Part shown: positions 17,046 through 25,184 of the stretch, one piece after another
Position numbering within the stretch: the stretch's first letter is position 1
Layout: each line of letters starts with the position of its first letter
From: Candidatus Enterococcus murrayae
GTDB lineage: Bacteria; Bacillota; Bacilli; Lactobacillales; Enterococcaceae
Length of the DNA stretch: 64,000 nucleotides
Direction: 5' to 3'
Assembly (NCBI RefSeq): GCF_017315985.1
Contig: NZ_JAFLVR010000020.1
Coordinates: 243,707 to 307,706, forward strand
Translations under genes and position numbers: made by a program
Notes under the pieces: generated by a model
Database searches by the model: none
What the model was told of the DNA's origin: nothing
What the model saw: only the letters and a program-made list of their open reading frames with translations

Positions 17046-18419
17046 TTATTTAGCAGTCAACGCGGCTTCCTTATTTAAGAAAAATGGGCGATAATATGCC
17101 GTCGCATTGCTCATCGGTAACACTTCTTCACTTAATTCGATGCCGATTTCTTCTATTAAATAGCTGCGGCGGGCCTGCATCCGAGCCCACATCTCTGGAT
17201 ATTCTGTTTGGATAGACGCTCGCAGATCCTCATCGGCCAAAACAACACCGCCCTCACAGCTCGCACCAGAATAACCTGGAACCGAAGGAATGATATCAAA
17301 TTGGAAGATCATTCCGCTGGTAATTTTTTCCTTTGAATCAGGATAAATCGGTGATGCCAGCCATTCTTCATCGGCGCACAGGTGGCCTGGATTCAAATGC
17401 CAGCCATAATGCGCTTTTGGCAAAACTTCTTCGATTTTATCGTACAAAGTCGCCCCAGCCATATTAGTAGTGATCGTTTCCAGCCAAGTCTTGACTGCGT
17501 TAAAATAAGGCTTAGCTACTCGATCTAAATAATCCCTTTCAGCCTCAGGTAATTCTTCGCTGGCAGTTACGGCATAGCCGCCGCGGCTTTGCAGACCGCC
17601 TTTATAGCCGCTGGTCATAGAAATTCGATCACCTAGCTGAATTTTTTTCCCGGTCGGATATAGGTTGGCCTTCTCAAAACGAGCACCCGTCGCCATGATT
17701 GTCACAACGCTTGTTGTTTGGCCAAAATCATTTAAATACGCACCGATCTCCATCTCGCTCTTACCTATTTCCAGTTGATCCATGGCCTTTAAGATACAGT
17801 TTCCAGCAACCATAGCCCCAAATTCGTAGTGGGCAATTTCATTAGCCGTATTGGTGGTACGCAGTCCATTTTCTCCAATCATTAAATAGGCAGCATTTTT
17901 ATAATTCGCTTGAGGGGCCGCCTGTTTTAGTCCATCAACTAAAAAGTAAGGCAAATCATAAAGTACGGCATTTTCTTCTTGCTGGCTAGTAAAGTTTTTC
18001 CAGCCAATCAAACCAATAGAAGCTGCCCTGTCCAAACCTGTCTGTTTCAAAATTTCTGGAACACTCAGCGTGGTTTCCATTGGTTGGTTTGGCAATGAAA
18101 GATGCGGCATATGAACCGCTTTTGCTTCCATTCGTGCAAATGGCACCTTGTTCAGATTCTCATTGCCTAAAACCATGTAGGCCTCACCTGTTTGATGAAG
18201 AACGAGCAGCGCTTCTTCAAAACGCGGGACAAATCCGGTGAAATACTCAAAATTGCCGCCATGCTCCAAGTCGGCGTATATCACGACGGCATCGAAGTTT
18301 TCAGCCTGCATTTTTTTCAATAAATTGCTTTTACGAACTGTCATCGTCTCATCAGTCAATTGAACCGGCAGGATAGTTTCATCTAGTTGGGGTGCTGCTG
18401 TTTTTTGTAATTTGATCAT
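17046..18419 (-). CDS. M24-family (Xaa-Pro peptidase/creatinase fold) protein, probably non-metal
   Basis: 457 residues. Creatinase-type N-terminal domain (about 25-190) and pita-bread M24 domain (200-420). The M24 metal site normally uses Asp, Asp, His, Glu, Glu. Here the histidine (NPGHLCADE) and the last Glu (SCEGGVVL) remain, but the two Asp positions read as a Thr/Ser stretch (SMTSGYKGGLQSRGG), and the first Glu position reads FDIIP. It therefore probably does not bind two metals and, like creatinase, may catalyse another hydrolysis or none. Monocistronic, transcribed away from an Mga-like regulator. Confidence 0.65.
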   Translation of the reverse strand: MIKLQKTAAPQLDETILPVQLTDETMTVRKSNLLKKMQAENFDAVVIYADLEHGGNFEYFTGFVPRFEEALLVLHQTGEAYMVLGNENLNKVPFARMEAKAVHMPHLSLPNQPMETTLSVPEILKQTGLDRAASIGLIGWKNFTSQQEENAVLYDLPYFLVDGLKQAAPQANYKNAAYLMIGENGLRTTNTANEIAHYEFGAMVAGNCILKAMDQLEIGKSEMEIGAYLNDFGQTTSVVTIMATGARFEKANLYPTGKKIQLGDRISMTSGYKGGLQSRGGYAVTASEELPEAERDYLDRVAKPYFNAVKTWLETITTNMAGATLYDKIEEVLPKAHYGWHLNPGHLCADEEWLASPIYPDSKEKITSGMIFQFDIIPSVPGYSGASCEGGVVLADEDLRASIQTEYPEMWARMQARRSYLIEEIGIELSEEVLPMSNATAYYRPFFLNKEAALTAK

Positions 18420-18592
18420 GTTGATTTAGCTCCTTCTTTTTTTCTATCATACCATAGCAGTCAGCTGGAAAATACGCGAAATAGTTCTTTATTTTTGACA
18501 ATTTATCTTATTATATAGCTAAATAGCTCGCTTTTTTTGAAGAAAATCGGTAAAATTATAATCAGAATTAATTATTTTGAAAGGAGTCAAAT

Positions 18593-20146
18593 ATGAAACA
18601 GCTACTTAACTCCTCTACTTATCGTCGAATCCAGTTCGTTGAATTTTTGGATCAGCTTCCGGCTTGGTGTGATATCAAAGAAGCAGCGAAAACTGTCGAC
18701 TGCTCAGTAAAAACACTTCTATCTGACATTGATTTTATCAATGAGTTTTGGGGTGACTACATCTACATTGAATATTCCAAATTCCAAGGGGTACGTCTCA
18801 ACAACATCACCTCAAATAAACTTGGAAATGTCTATGGAAAGATCTATCACGAATCTCTTGAATTTCAATTTTTGGAAAAGATGCTCTATGAGTCCAATCA
18901 AGACGCCGATTACTGGATCAATGAACTGTTTATGAGCGAAGCGTCCTTTTATCGGATGGTCAATGCGCTGGAAGACTTTTTGAAGCGGCGCGGCCTGCAG
19001 CTGGAACGGTCTCCATTTCGAGTCGTTGGACCTGATGAACGCTGGGTTCGCTTCTTTTACCAGCAATATTTTACTGAAGCCTATGCTGTCAATCAATGGC
19101 CTTTTACATTAAATCACGAAGATACGACTTGCTTCATTATGCGTACCTCGACCGATTTCGATGTCTCTTTAGACGATCGCGAGATTCAAGAGGCCGCCTA
19201 TCTGTTTATGGTGACATTGAATCGAATGCACCAAGGGTTTTATTTGCCGGAAAGCGTCTATGCCGAAGAAGATGACACGATCGATAAGGTCATGGATTTC
19301 AGCCGGCCTTTTGCGGAGCATCTATTGGCTGACACAGACTTTACCTTGCCGAAGAAGTGGTACAAGGAGATCAGCCGAACAGTTTTTCATGAGTTTTACA
19401 ACTGGGATAATCCAGAACAGATCGTTCGGATAAACAATAAAATCGATATCTTTTTAAAGAATATCTCCCAAGCGATCGAATACCCGTTAGACCGTGATGA
19501 TAAACGAAAAATCATGCAGGAGATGATGTCCTGGTATGTAGAGTACAATTTTTATCCTTATCGCCAGATCATGCTATTTGATAAACATCAAAAATTTGCT
19601 CGAGAGATTCAGTTGGTTTATCCGATTTTCTCTGCTATCGTGAAGATCCATTTAAAGGATATCGAGAAGAAGTCACCAGAGCTTTGGACAGATATTCGTT
19701 TGAATAATGTCTTTTTCTTATTAATGAAGGAATGGACTCACCTGCCTATACATTTAGAAAAACTACGCCAAAAGGTTTCCATTTTGGTCGTTAGTGATTT
19801 AGGACGTAAGCATGCAGAGATGCTGCAGGACTTTTTGATTGCCAATTACAATGAACGAGTGGCCGTTGATACCTTTAACGAACCGGTCATCTCAACTGGA
19901 CCAGATGATTTTAAAAGCTTTGCCTCCTATGATATCGTTGTGAGTAACAATCCGATTGATGGCTATGATCATAAGAATGTTCTGATCGTAAACAACTTCT
20001 TTTCTGCCTCCGATCGCGAGAATTTATGGAACCTTATCATAGCGGTCCAAAAGAATGGAGCGCGCAAGCATTTGAAAAAGCTAGGCAATATAAAAATGAT
20101 GACTGCCAAAGAAATTTATTTTTCTCAGCGAGTATTAAATTTATAA
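18593..20146 (+). CDS. Mga-like transcriptional regulator
   Basis: 517 residues. N-terminal helix-turn-helix (about 20-60) with DIKEAAKTVDCSVKTLLSDIDFIN, a second winged-helix region (90-150), long helical PRD-like regions and a C-terminal EIIB-like fold (about 400-490, starting VSILVVSDLGRKHAEML). This is the plan of Mga/AtxA regulators, which in streptococci and enterococci control surface and virulence genes and respond to PTS phosphorylation. It is divergent from the M24 gene and convergent with the secreted sortase-like gene. GAAAGGAGTC precedes the ATG. Confidence 0.8.
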   Translation: MKQLLNSSTYRRIQFVEFLDQLPAWCDIKEAAKTVDCSVKTLLSDIDFINEFWGDYIYIEYSKFQGVRLNNITSNKLGNVYGKIYHESLEFQFLEKMLYESNQDADYWINELFMSEASFYRMVNALEDFLKRRGLQLERSPFRVVGPDERWVRFFYQQYFTEAYAVNQWPFTLNHEDTTCFIMRTSTDFDVSLDDREIQEAAYLFMVTLNRMHQGFYLPESVYAEEDDTIDKVMDFSRPFAEHLLADTDFTLPKKWYKEISRTVFHEFYNWDNPEQIVRINNKIDIFLKNISQAIEYPLDRDDKRKIMQEMMSWYVEYNFYPYRQIMLFDKHQKFAREIQLVYPIFSAIVKIHLKDIEKKSPELWTDIRLNNVFFLLMKEWTHLPIHLEKLRQKVSILVVSDLGRKHAEMLQDFLIANYNERVAVDTFNEPVISTGPDDFKSFASYDIVVSNNPIDGYDHKNVLIVNNFFSASDRENLWNLIIAVQKNGARKHLKKLGNIKMMTAKEIYFSQRVLNL

Positions 20147-20194
20147 AAATGAGCAGTACCGTAGAATCCTTCTTCTCCGGTACCGCTCATTTTT
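20145..20194. terminator. Bidirectional intrinsic terminator
   Basis: Arms 20145-20160 and 20179-20194 (AAAATGAGCAGTACC against GGTACCGCTCATTTT, one mismatch) have A and T runs outside. It lies between the converging Mga-like and sortase-like genes and ends at the stop codon of the latter. Confidence 0.85.
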
Positions 20195-21006
20195 TATTTA
20201 TTGGCAAAAACAATTAAATTGTAATCGTCGTTGATACAGGTTTGTAAAGTAATCCGTTCACCGCCATCTGTGCCGGTTATCTGTTCCCAATAATCCGTGC
20301 CGTCTGCGGCAACTCCAGAATCATCTACTGTCACAATTTGTGAAACAGTATAAGAAGTTACATTATTTGAACCGTCTGATACCTCAACTGTTGCTCCGGT
20401 CCCTAATGAAAACAACACATTAAAGATACCTGGATTGTGACCGATGAAATGAGTATTTGCTCCATCATTTCCTGATTGGACAGTTGCTCCTCCCCATGTT
20501 GCTACTTGGTTTGGATTGGCATCAATCGTTGCTTGCCCGCTCCCTTGACCAGCGTTAGCGTAAGGAATAAATTGTCCGTTTATCTTTAATTGATCTGGTT
20601 GAATAGCAGTTGGTGCTGGCTTGGCAGCGTTTTGTGCTTCTTCCGGTGCCGCTACTTCATTTGTCGGTTCTGCCTCATTTATCGTTGGTTCAGGCCGGCT
20701 GTTTGTTTCGGCCGGAACTGCCGCCTCTGCTGCTGGGGCTGTCTCCGTAGTTGAAGAGTCCACAGGAGCCTGGCTTGATTCACTTGTTGCAGTTGAGCTT
20801 GATTGACTCACTGAAGCTGCCGTTGAAGCTTCAGTTGATTTTTTCGTTGCAGCTTCAGATTTTTTCGTTTCCTTCGTTGCCGTTTCTTTCACTGATGTTT
20901 GATCCGTTGTACTTGGTGAACTCGCCTGCGAGTCTGCCAATACCGATGCGGCACCAGTCGTAACAAAAAGTGCGGCGATTACAATAAATTTTAAATAGGT
21001 ACTCAT
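20194..21006 (-). CDS. Secreted sortase-like protein with long disordered linker
   Basis: 270 residues from the ATG at 21006 (AGGAGG, 8-base spacing). Signal peptide 1-25, then about 110 residues rich in Ser, Thr, Ala, Pro, Glu, then a sortase-like domain (138-270). His190 lies in THFIGHNPG and Cys257 in TLQTC, as in sortases. The arginine expected about 10-13 residues after the cysteine is absent; the chain reads DDYNLIVFANK and ends. There is no membrane anchor or sorting signal, so the protein should be released. Enzymatic transpeptidase activity is uncertain; a wall-binding or substrate-holding role is possible. Confidence 0.7.
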   Translation of the reverse strand: MSTYLKFIVIAALFVTTGAASVLADSQASSPSTTDQTSVKETATKETKKSEAATKKSTEASTAASVSQSSSTATSESSQAPVDSSTTETAPAAEAAVPAETNSRPEPTINEAEPTNEVAAPEEAQNAAKPAPTAIQPDQLKINGQFIPYANAGQGSGQATIDANPNQVATWGGATVQSGNDGANTHFIGHNPGIFNVLFSLGTGATVEVSDGSNNVTSYTVSQIVTVDDSGVAADGTDYWEQITGTDGGERITLQTCINDDYNLIVFANK

Positions 21007-21211
21007 TTCCATTTCCTCCTAAGCGAAAAGCGGGTTGCTATTTGCCTACAAAGTAATGGAAAAACGGCTAAATCCCTTGAATACTGCTCATGAAATAACG
21101 ATCGATATTATTTTCAGTTGCCAGAAGTTGGTCATTTAACAGGTTTTTACGCAATAATTTCATAACTTTCCATTTTAGGAACAAAACTGGTCGAGCAAAT
21201 TATTAGGGAAT

Positions 21212-21240
21212 TTATTAATTATGACGTATTTACCTGTCAA
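21212..21240 (-). promoter_or_regulatory. Probable promoter of the sortase-like gene
   Basis: Minus strand: TTGACA (21240-21235), 17-bp spacer, TAATAA (21217-21212). The transcript would have an untranslated leader of about 200 bases before the ATG at 21006. I saw no clear structure in the leader. Confidence 0.55.
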
Positions 21241-21247
21241 AAACACA

Positions 21248-21835
21248 CTAGGTAAAATCGTGAGGAACTAGTTGATACTCATTAATAGTATCAAAAAGGC
21301 AATCACTCTCTTGTTTCTCCAAAGTCTTTATATAATCTTTAAAAAGACTCAAAACCTCAGAACCCCCCTTCGTACCAATGATTTCCGCATGATTTGTAAA
21401 GCCATATTTATTCGCTAAATACAATAAAAGAGTCTTTATAAAGTCTTTGTTAAAGTTTTCAAAAAGACTTTTATAAAACTCCGAGTTTTCTTCAGTGCTT
21501 TCCAAGTATTCTTCAAAATCTGCTGGAGCGGAAATTTCACTCGTAATTAACCGAAGCTTTTCCTGCTCATCCGCCACAGAATAGACTTCCAGTAACTGAT
21601 TAAAGGCACTAGTTGACATCGTGGAGGGCAATTCTAATTGCTTCTTCCTAGTCTGCTCTATTACGAAGAAGTGAACGGCGCTCTCAGGCTCGAGTAGCTG
21701 ACAGATTATTACCTGAGATCGAAGGAACACACGTCTGTAATAATCATTTTGCTGAAAAAGAGGCTCCAGCTCAGGAAAGTTTTTTTGACTTTTGATTTTT
21801 CTTAAAACATAGTGCGCTTCGATCTGATTTAGCAC
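21248..21835 (-). CDS. C-terminal half of a DUF6179-like protein
   Basis: 195 residues if started at the GTG at 21835, which overlaps the end of the previous gene by 7 bases (GTGCTAA) and has no near ribosome site. Helix-rich, charged, cytoplasmic. Its frame is the -1 frame of the preceding gene and stays open back past that gene's GGGAAAA heptamer (21859-21853). A -1 slip there would give one 397-residue product, with the join reading LLLGGKKTIHTLV and then LNQIEAHY. I believe that single protein is the true family form; the function is unknown. See findings. Confidence 0.6.
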   Translation of the reverse strand: MLNQIEAHYVLRKIKSQKNFPELEPLFQQNDYYRRVFLRSQVIICQLLEPESAVHFFVIEQTRKKQLELPSTMSTSAFNQLLEVYSVADEQEKLRLITSEISAPADFEEYLESTEENSEFYKSLFENFNKDFIKTLLLYLANKYGFTNHAEIIGTKGGSEVLSLFKDYIKTLEKQESDCLFDTINEYQLVPHDFT

Positions 21836-22440
21836 GAGTGTATGGATGGTCTTTTTCCCCCCAAAAGCAGTTTGCCGATCATTTGCTTAAAGACAATGTC
21901 AAAAAGATTATTCACATCCTTGCGATAGTCAAAGCCTAATTCCTGCTGATAGACATTTAGAAGCTCGTGTATGTGAGCTTCAGGAATATTCTTGATGAAG
22001 AAAGTCTCAGCTGCTAGGTTATGCAGATAACGTTCATAAAAATCGATTCCCACAAAATCAGTTGTTACGGCCTCAGCAAGCTGATAATCTAGAAACGCCT
22101 GATCCACTTCTGCGGCAGCATACTCAATATCATAGGTCGAGAAGAAATTTCCGATCTCGTTTAAGCTTTCCTCTAAGGATTCGATTCCAAAGCTTTGATA
22201 GTTATCCTGAATTTCTTGGTAAAGATTTTGGAGGTTTCTTAGTCGACGCCGTAACCGCTCTTGCCCCTGCATAAAACGCTGTGGCAGAGTCCCCTCCTCA
22301 CCATTGGCTAATACAAATTCGATGGACTGCTGGATTCTTTCCGCCTGATCGATAGGTATGACACTTGTGCCGCTTAACCGCGCTTGCAGCTTCTCCATAA
22401 AAAAGGGGTAGAATGCCGGATCAAATAATTCGTTTTTCAT
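21829..22440 (-). CDS. DUF6179-like protein, N-terminal half (possible -1 frameshift gene)
   Basis: 203 residues in the zero frame from the ATG at 22440 (GGGAGGAAAAG upstream); the ATG overlaps the TGA of the previous gene (TGATG). The helical sequence with the segments IPIDQAERIQQSIEFVL, FFSTYDIEYAA and DFYERYLHNLAAETFF resembles the N-terminal part of DUF6179 proteins, which I recall as about 400-500 residues long. The frame ends nine codons after a G6A5 tract containing the heptamer G-GGA-AAA in slippery register. Middle gene of a three-gene operon. Confidence 0.6.
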   Translation of the reverse strand: MKNELFDPAFYPFFMEKLQARLSGTSVIPIDQAERIQQSIEFVLANGEEGTLPQRFMQGQERLRRRLRNLQNLYQEIQDNYQSFGIESLEESLNEIGNFFSTYDIEYAAAEVDQAFLDYQLAEAVTTDFVGIDFYERYLHNLAAETFFIKNIPEAHIHELLNVYQQELGFDYRKDVNNLFDIVFKQMIGKLLLGGKRPSIHSC

Positions 22441-22868
22441 CACTTTTCCTCCCAATCTGGAAAATCTTCAAATGAGCCTTGCAGCATTTCTAGATCTCCC
22501 TGATACTCTTGATAGCGCTCTTGGATTTCTTCCAGAATCTCCTGATCAGTCACCTGACCTGAATGATGCGCTCGCAAATAATAAAAGATTGCTTGGCAGA
22601 CGCTGAGATGCTCTAGGTAGTCACTTTTATAGAAAAGCGGCTCAGATACTAAAAAGTGGGCAATAGTATGCGTATTCTGCCAGCTAAAATCAAGCAGATG
22701 ATGCTCCGTAAAAAGCTGGTTTCGTTCTTCAGCAATCTCAGAAAAATCTGCTACGGACAATTGAAAGTTCTTATGTTTTGCTTGAAGCTCCTGATTGATC
22801 ACTGCCCGCGGATTGGCTTTTTGCTGCGTCAAAAACTGGTTAAATAACGTCAAATCAAATCGTGCCAT
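22440..22868 (-). CDS. DUF6323-like protein
   Basis: 142 residues from the ATG at 22868 (GAGGAGGGAAAG upstream; a longer frame has no site). Acidic, helical, cytoplasmic. The run FSEIAEERNQLFTEHHLLDF, then SDYLEHLSVCQAIFYYLR, matches my memory of DUF6323, a family often found next to DUF6179. First gene of the operon, overlapping the next start by one base. No function is known. Confidence 0.6.
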   Translation of the reverse strand: MARFDLTLFNQFLTQQKANPRAVINQELQAKHKNFQLSVADFSEIAEERNQLFTEHHLLDFSWQNTHTIAHFLVSEPLFYKSDYLEHLSVCQAIFYYLRAHHSGQVTDQEILEEIQERYQEYQGDLEMLQGSFEDFPDWEEK

Positions 22869-22893
22869 TGACTTTCCCTCCTCATTCAAAGAC

Positions 22894-22922
22894 TTAATAG
22901 CACAATCCTGTTTAAAAGACAA
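22894..22922 (-). promoter_or_regulatory. Promoter of the DUF6323/DUF6179 operon
   Basis: Minus strand: TTGTCT (22922-22917), 17-bp spacer, TATTAA (22899-22894), 26 bases before the ATG. It is back to back with the + strand promoter at 22925-22953, the two -35 boxes being 2 bp apart. Confidence 0.6.
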
Positions 22923-22924
22923 TC

Positions 22925-22953
22925 TTGAAATTATCCTCAAAATATGTTATTAT
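22925..22953 (+). promoter_or_regulatory. Promoter with immediate leader hairpin (small membrane protein)
   Basis: TTGAAA (22925-22930), 17-bp spacer, TATTAT (22948-22953) on the + strand. The expected start of transcription falls at about 22960, directly before a terminator-like hairpin at 22961-22998. Confidence 0.7.
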
Positions 22954-22960
22954 GAATAGA

Positions 22961-22998
22961 GTTAGGGAAGCTTATTTAATCATTCCTTAACTTTTTTT
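22961..22998 (+). terminator. Leader terminator-like hairpin
   Basis: Arms GTTAGGGAA (22961-22969) and TTCCTTAAC (22983-22991) with one G-U pair, followed by seven T (22992-22998). It lies between the promoter and the small gene at 23060, so it would end most transcripts after about 40 bases unless it is antiterminated. It may be an attenuator or mark a tiny RNA. Confidence 0.55.
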
Positions 22999-23059
22999 AT
23001 TAGGAAAAACCGAAGTGAAGGATAATCGAACTTTCTTAAAATAACTAAGGGAGCCTTTT

Positions 23060-23218
23060 ATGGTCTTTTTTACGTTTCTCTATTTATTAATCGCCGCTTT
23101 TGTCATTTGGGTTTGGCAGCCGCCTGCGATACCGCGGCTGATTCTTTTGCTGCTGCTGATTTTGATTTACTTATGGACTTCGAAGCGTTCCAGGCCCACA
23201 AAAAATAGCAAAAATTAA
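23060..23218 (+). CDS. Small membrane protein (52 residues)
   Basis: ATG at 23060 with AAGGGAG upstream, TAA at 23216-23218. The product has two hydrophobic helices (residues 3-19 and 25-40, LILLLLLILIYLW) joined by QPPAIPR, and a basic tail (SKRSRPTKNSK). A two-helix membrane hairpin is predicted. It has its own promoter and shares a terminator with the convergent cyclophilin gene. No family was recognised. Confidence 0.65.
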   Translation: MVFFTFLYLLIAAFVIWVWQPPAIPRLILLLLLILIYLWTSKRSRPTKNSKN

Positions 23219-23244
23219 AAGCAAGTCAGATTAACTCTGACTTG
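23217..23244. terminator. Compact bidirectional terminator overlapping both stop codons
   Basis: Arms AAAAGCAAGTCAGA (23217-23230) and TCTGACTTGCTTTT (23236-23249) are perfect. The TAA of the small gene is at the left base, and the cyclophilin stop (23233-23231) lies in the loop, so the last codons of that gene form one arm. Confidence 0.85.
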
Positions 23245-24274
23245 CTTTTTTGAACGTGATCTTTTGAATTCTAATTGGATTTAAAGGTGCGTCCTCTTCA
23301 TTGGTCACTTGATCGGCAATTTCTCGTACGACGGCCATTCCTTCAATCACCTGGCCAAAAACAGTATAGCGGCCGTCCAGCTCAGGAATTCCTCCGACTG
23401 CCTCATAATGCGAGCGAACCTTTAGCGGTAGATTCATACGATACAGCTGCTCTTGATCAACATGATTTCGCTCCACGATATAGAATTGATTGCCATTGGT
23501 GTTGGGACCATGATTGCCGAGACACACTGCGCCATCGAAGTGGTACAGTCCTTCATCCACCTCATCTTCAAAATAGCCCCCATAAATTGATTCTGCCTCA
23601 TTTCCTGAACCGTCTAAAGCCCCACCTTGAATCACAAAATCTTTGATTACCCGCGCAAAGGGCGTGCCATCATAGAAGCCTTGCTTTGCTAATCCGCGCC
23701 AATTTTTTACCGCTTTCGGAGCGTCCTGCTGGAATAGCCGCATGGTAATTGTTCCTGCATCCGTTTCTATCTGGCAAAGCTCCTCATGGGGGCGAATCGG
23801 TGTTAGCTGCAGTAAATATTGATTGGGATACTTGATCCCTCGATCTTGCTGAACGACCTTTTGGATATACCACTCTAATTTTTCGCCGACGTTTAAACGA
23901 GCGACTTTGATCAAGTAGGTATATTCTTTTTTTGCTGTCGCCACACGATACGAGATAAGCCCCCGCAAATTATTGTCGCTGTTTCCCTTTACCTTAAATA
24001 AAGACAGAAAATGTGTTTCTAAAAACGTTAACTCTTGTCCCTTTAAAGGATTGAAGTGTTTTCCTTCCTTCCCCAAAAAGAAAGAGCCGATCCCCTCTTC
24101 GTCTCCAGTCGCCAGCTCTTCAGTAAAGCTCTGCATACGCTCCTTGATCTCCTGCTCATCCCAATGACGGGGAATCAAGTGCTTCCTGACAGGCTCAGCT
24201 TCCAGCTTCTTTTTGACTACGATCGCCGCAGCTCCAAGAATCCCTGCGGCCAAAATCCCCTTGCTCTTTTTCAT
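23231..24274 (-). CDS. Membrane-anchored cyclophilin-type peptidyl-prolyl isomerase
   Basis: 347 residues. An N-terminal hydrophobic segment (about 6-22, GILAAGILGAAAIVV) without a lipobox cysteine suggests a membrane anchor. Residues 35-165 form an unassigned domain. The cyclophilin domain (170-340) has the typical FARVIKDFVIQGG, GNQFYI and YTVFGQVIEGM segments. It is a folding helper for proteins outside or at the membrane, depending on topology. Transcribed alone; dispersed repeat copy B lies between it and the next gene upstream. Confidence 0.8.
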   Translation of the reverse strand: MKKSKGILAAGILGAAAIVVKKKLEAEPVRKHLIPRHWDEQEIKERMQSFTEELATGDEEGIGSFFLGKEGKHFNPLKGQELTFLETHFLSLFKVKGNSDNNLRGLISYRVATAKKEYTYLIKVARLNVGEKLEWYIQKVVQQDRGIKYPNQYLLQLTPIRPHEELCQIETDAGTITMRLFQQDAPKAVKNWRGLAKQGFYDGTPFARVIKDFVIQGGALDGSGNEAESIYGGYFEDEVDEGLYHFDGAVCLGNHGPNTNGNQFYIVERNHVDQEQLYRMNLPLKVRSHYEAVGGIPELDGRYTVFGQVIEGMAVVREIADQVTNEEDAPLNPIRIQKITFKKASQS

Positions 24275-24412
24275 GTTCTGCCTCCACCCTGAATTTTTCC
24301 TAATTGTACCAGAAAAATACCTGCTCAGTCATTCGTACCAATAATCCATAAGCTTTTTTGGCGAATGTTAATGGTTAGAAATAGAATAGCTGAGTGAAAA
24401 GTTTTAATGTCA

Positions 24413-24492
24413 TTTTGAAAAAAACTTAACAAAAGGAAAGCGAACACGCAAAATACCTTCGTAATCCTCGTATTTTGCGTGTTCGACTTTCT
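24413..24492. repeat. Dispersed hairpin repeat, copy B
   Basis: Tail TTTTGAAAAAAACTTAACAA (24413 onward), then GAAAG and perfect 15-bp arms 24441-24455 and 24471-24485. The stem bases differ from copies A and D but pair with each other, i.e. compensatory change. On the minus strand the hairpin is followed by CTTTTGTTAAGTTTTTTTC, so it can end the ClbS/DfsB transcript. Confidence 0.75.
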
Positions 24493-24519
24493 CTTAGCTG
24501 GTGAAGCCGTCCTATTCAA

Positions 24520-25050
24520 TTATAAGGATTTCTTGAACTTTCTAATTTTCTTAGCCGCCCAATCATAGTGGCTTGAGGTGGATGAAACAAAGTAGCTGCC
24601 TAAAGTACTGCCGCCAACCCATGGAAATTGACCTTTCGAGAACAGTTCATCATTAGAAAAATCCTCGGCCAGCGTGATTACCTGCTGATGGCTTGCTGCT
24701 AAAAGCGCCAACGCTTTTTCATAGCTGGTCGTTTGATGCTTCTCCCAAAATTCATTATTCATCGCTCCGTAGCTCTTCCAATTATAGCCCTCCTTTAGAA
24801 ATTGCTGCTGCTTGCCCTGCTGATTTGCCTCCACCCAATTCAGCAATAATTGATGCCATTCATACAAGTGGATCAAAACATCGCGCAAATTTTTGTCTCG
24901 TTGCCAATGAGCCTGCTTTTCGTTTTCGACATCAAAGGTAAATGTCGTATCCAGCTCCTCTTTTGGAAGCGAATCTAGCAGATCCGTCATTTTCTTGTAG
25001 CCGTCGTTCGCTGCCTGAATCAAATCATGTTTTGTTGTTGGTCTTGCCAT
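24520..25050 (-). CDS. ClbS/DfsB-family four-helix protein
   Basis: 176 residues, DinB-like four-helix fold. N-terminal ARPTTKHDLIQAANDGYKKM and the central LIHLYEWHQLLLNW with FLKEGYNWKSYGAMN match the ClbS/DfsB family. ClbS is a cyclopropane hydrolase that protects E. coli from colibactin, and DfsB is named for difficidin clusters. Homologues are common in Firmicutes without such clusters, where their role is unknown. It is a single gene with AGGAGGAAC before the ATG. No biosynthetic genes are near. Confidence 0.78.
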   Translation of the reverse strand: MARPTTKHDLIQAANDGYKKMTDLLDSLPKEELDTTFTFDVENEKQAHWQRDKNLRDVLIHLYEWHQLLLNWVEANQQGKQQQFLKEGYNWKSYGAMNNEFWEKHQTTSYEKALALLAASHQQVITLAEDFSNDELFSKGQFPWVGGSTLGSYFVSSTSSHYDWAAKKIRKFKKSL

Positions 25051-25184
25051 TGTAAGTTCCTCCTCATAGCTCTTTCTTTAAGACTAGTATGGACCAACAC
25101 GTAACGTGGGAGTCAAGAAAAAACGAAAAAAATTTGTGCTTTTCTTTTGCTCGTGTTCTAGAGAGAAGTTCAGCTAAAATAAAA

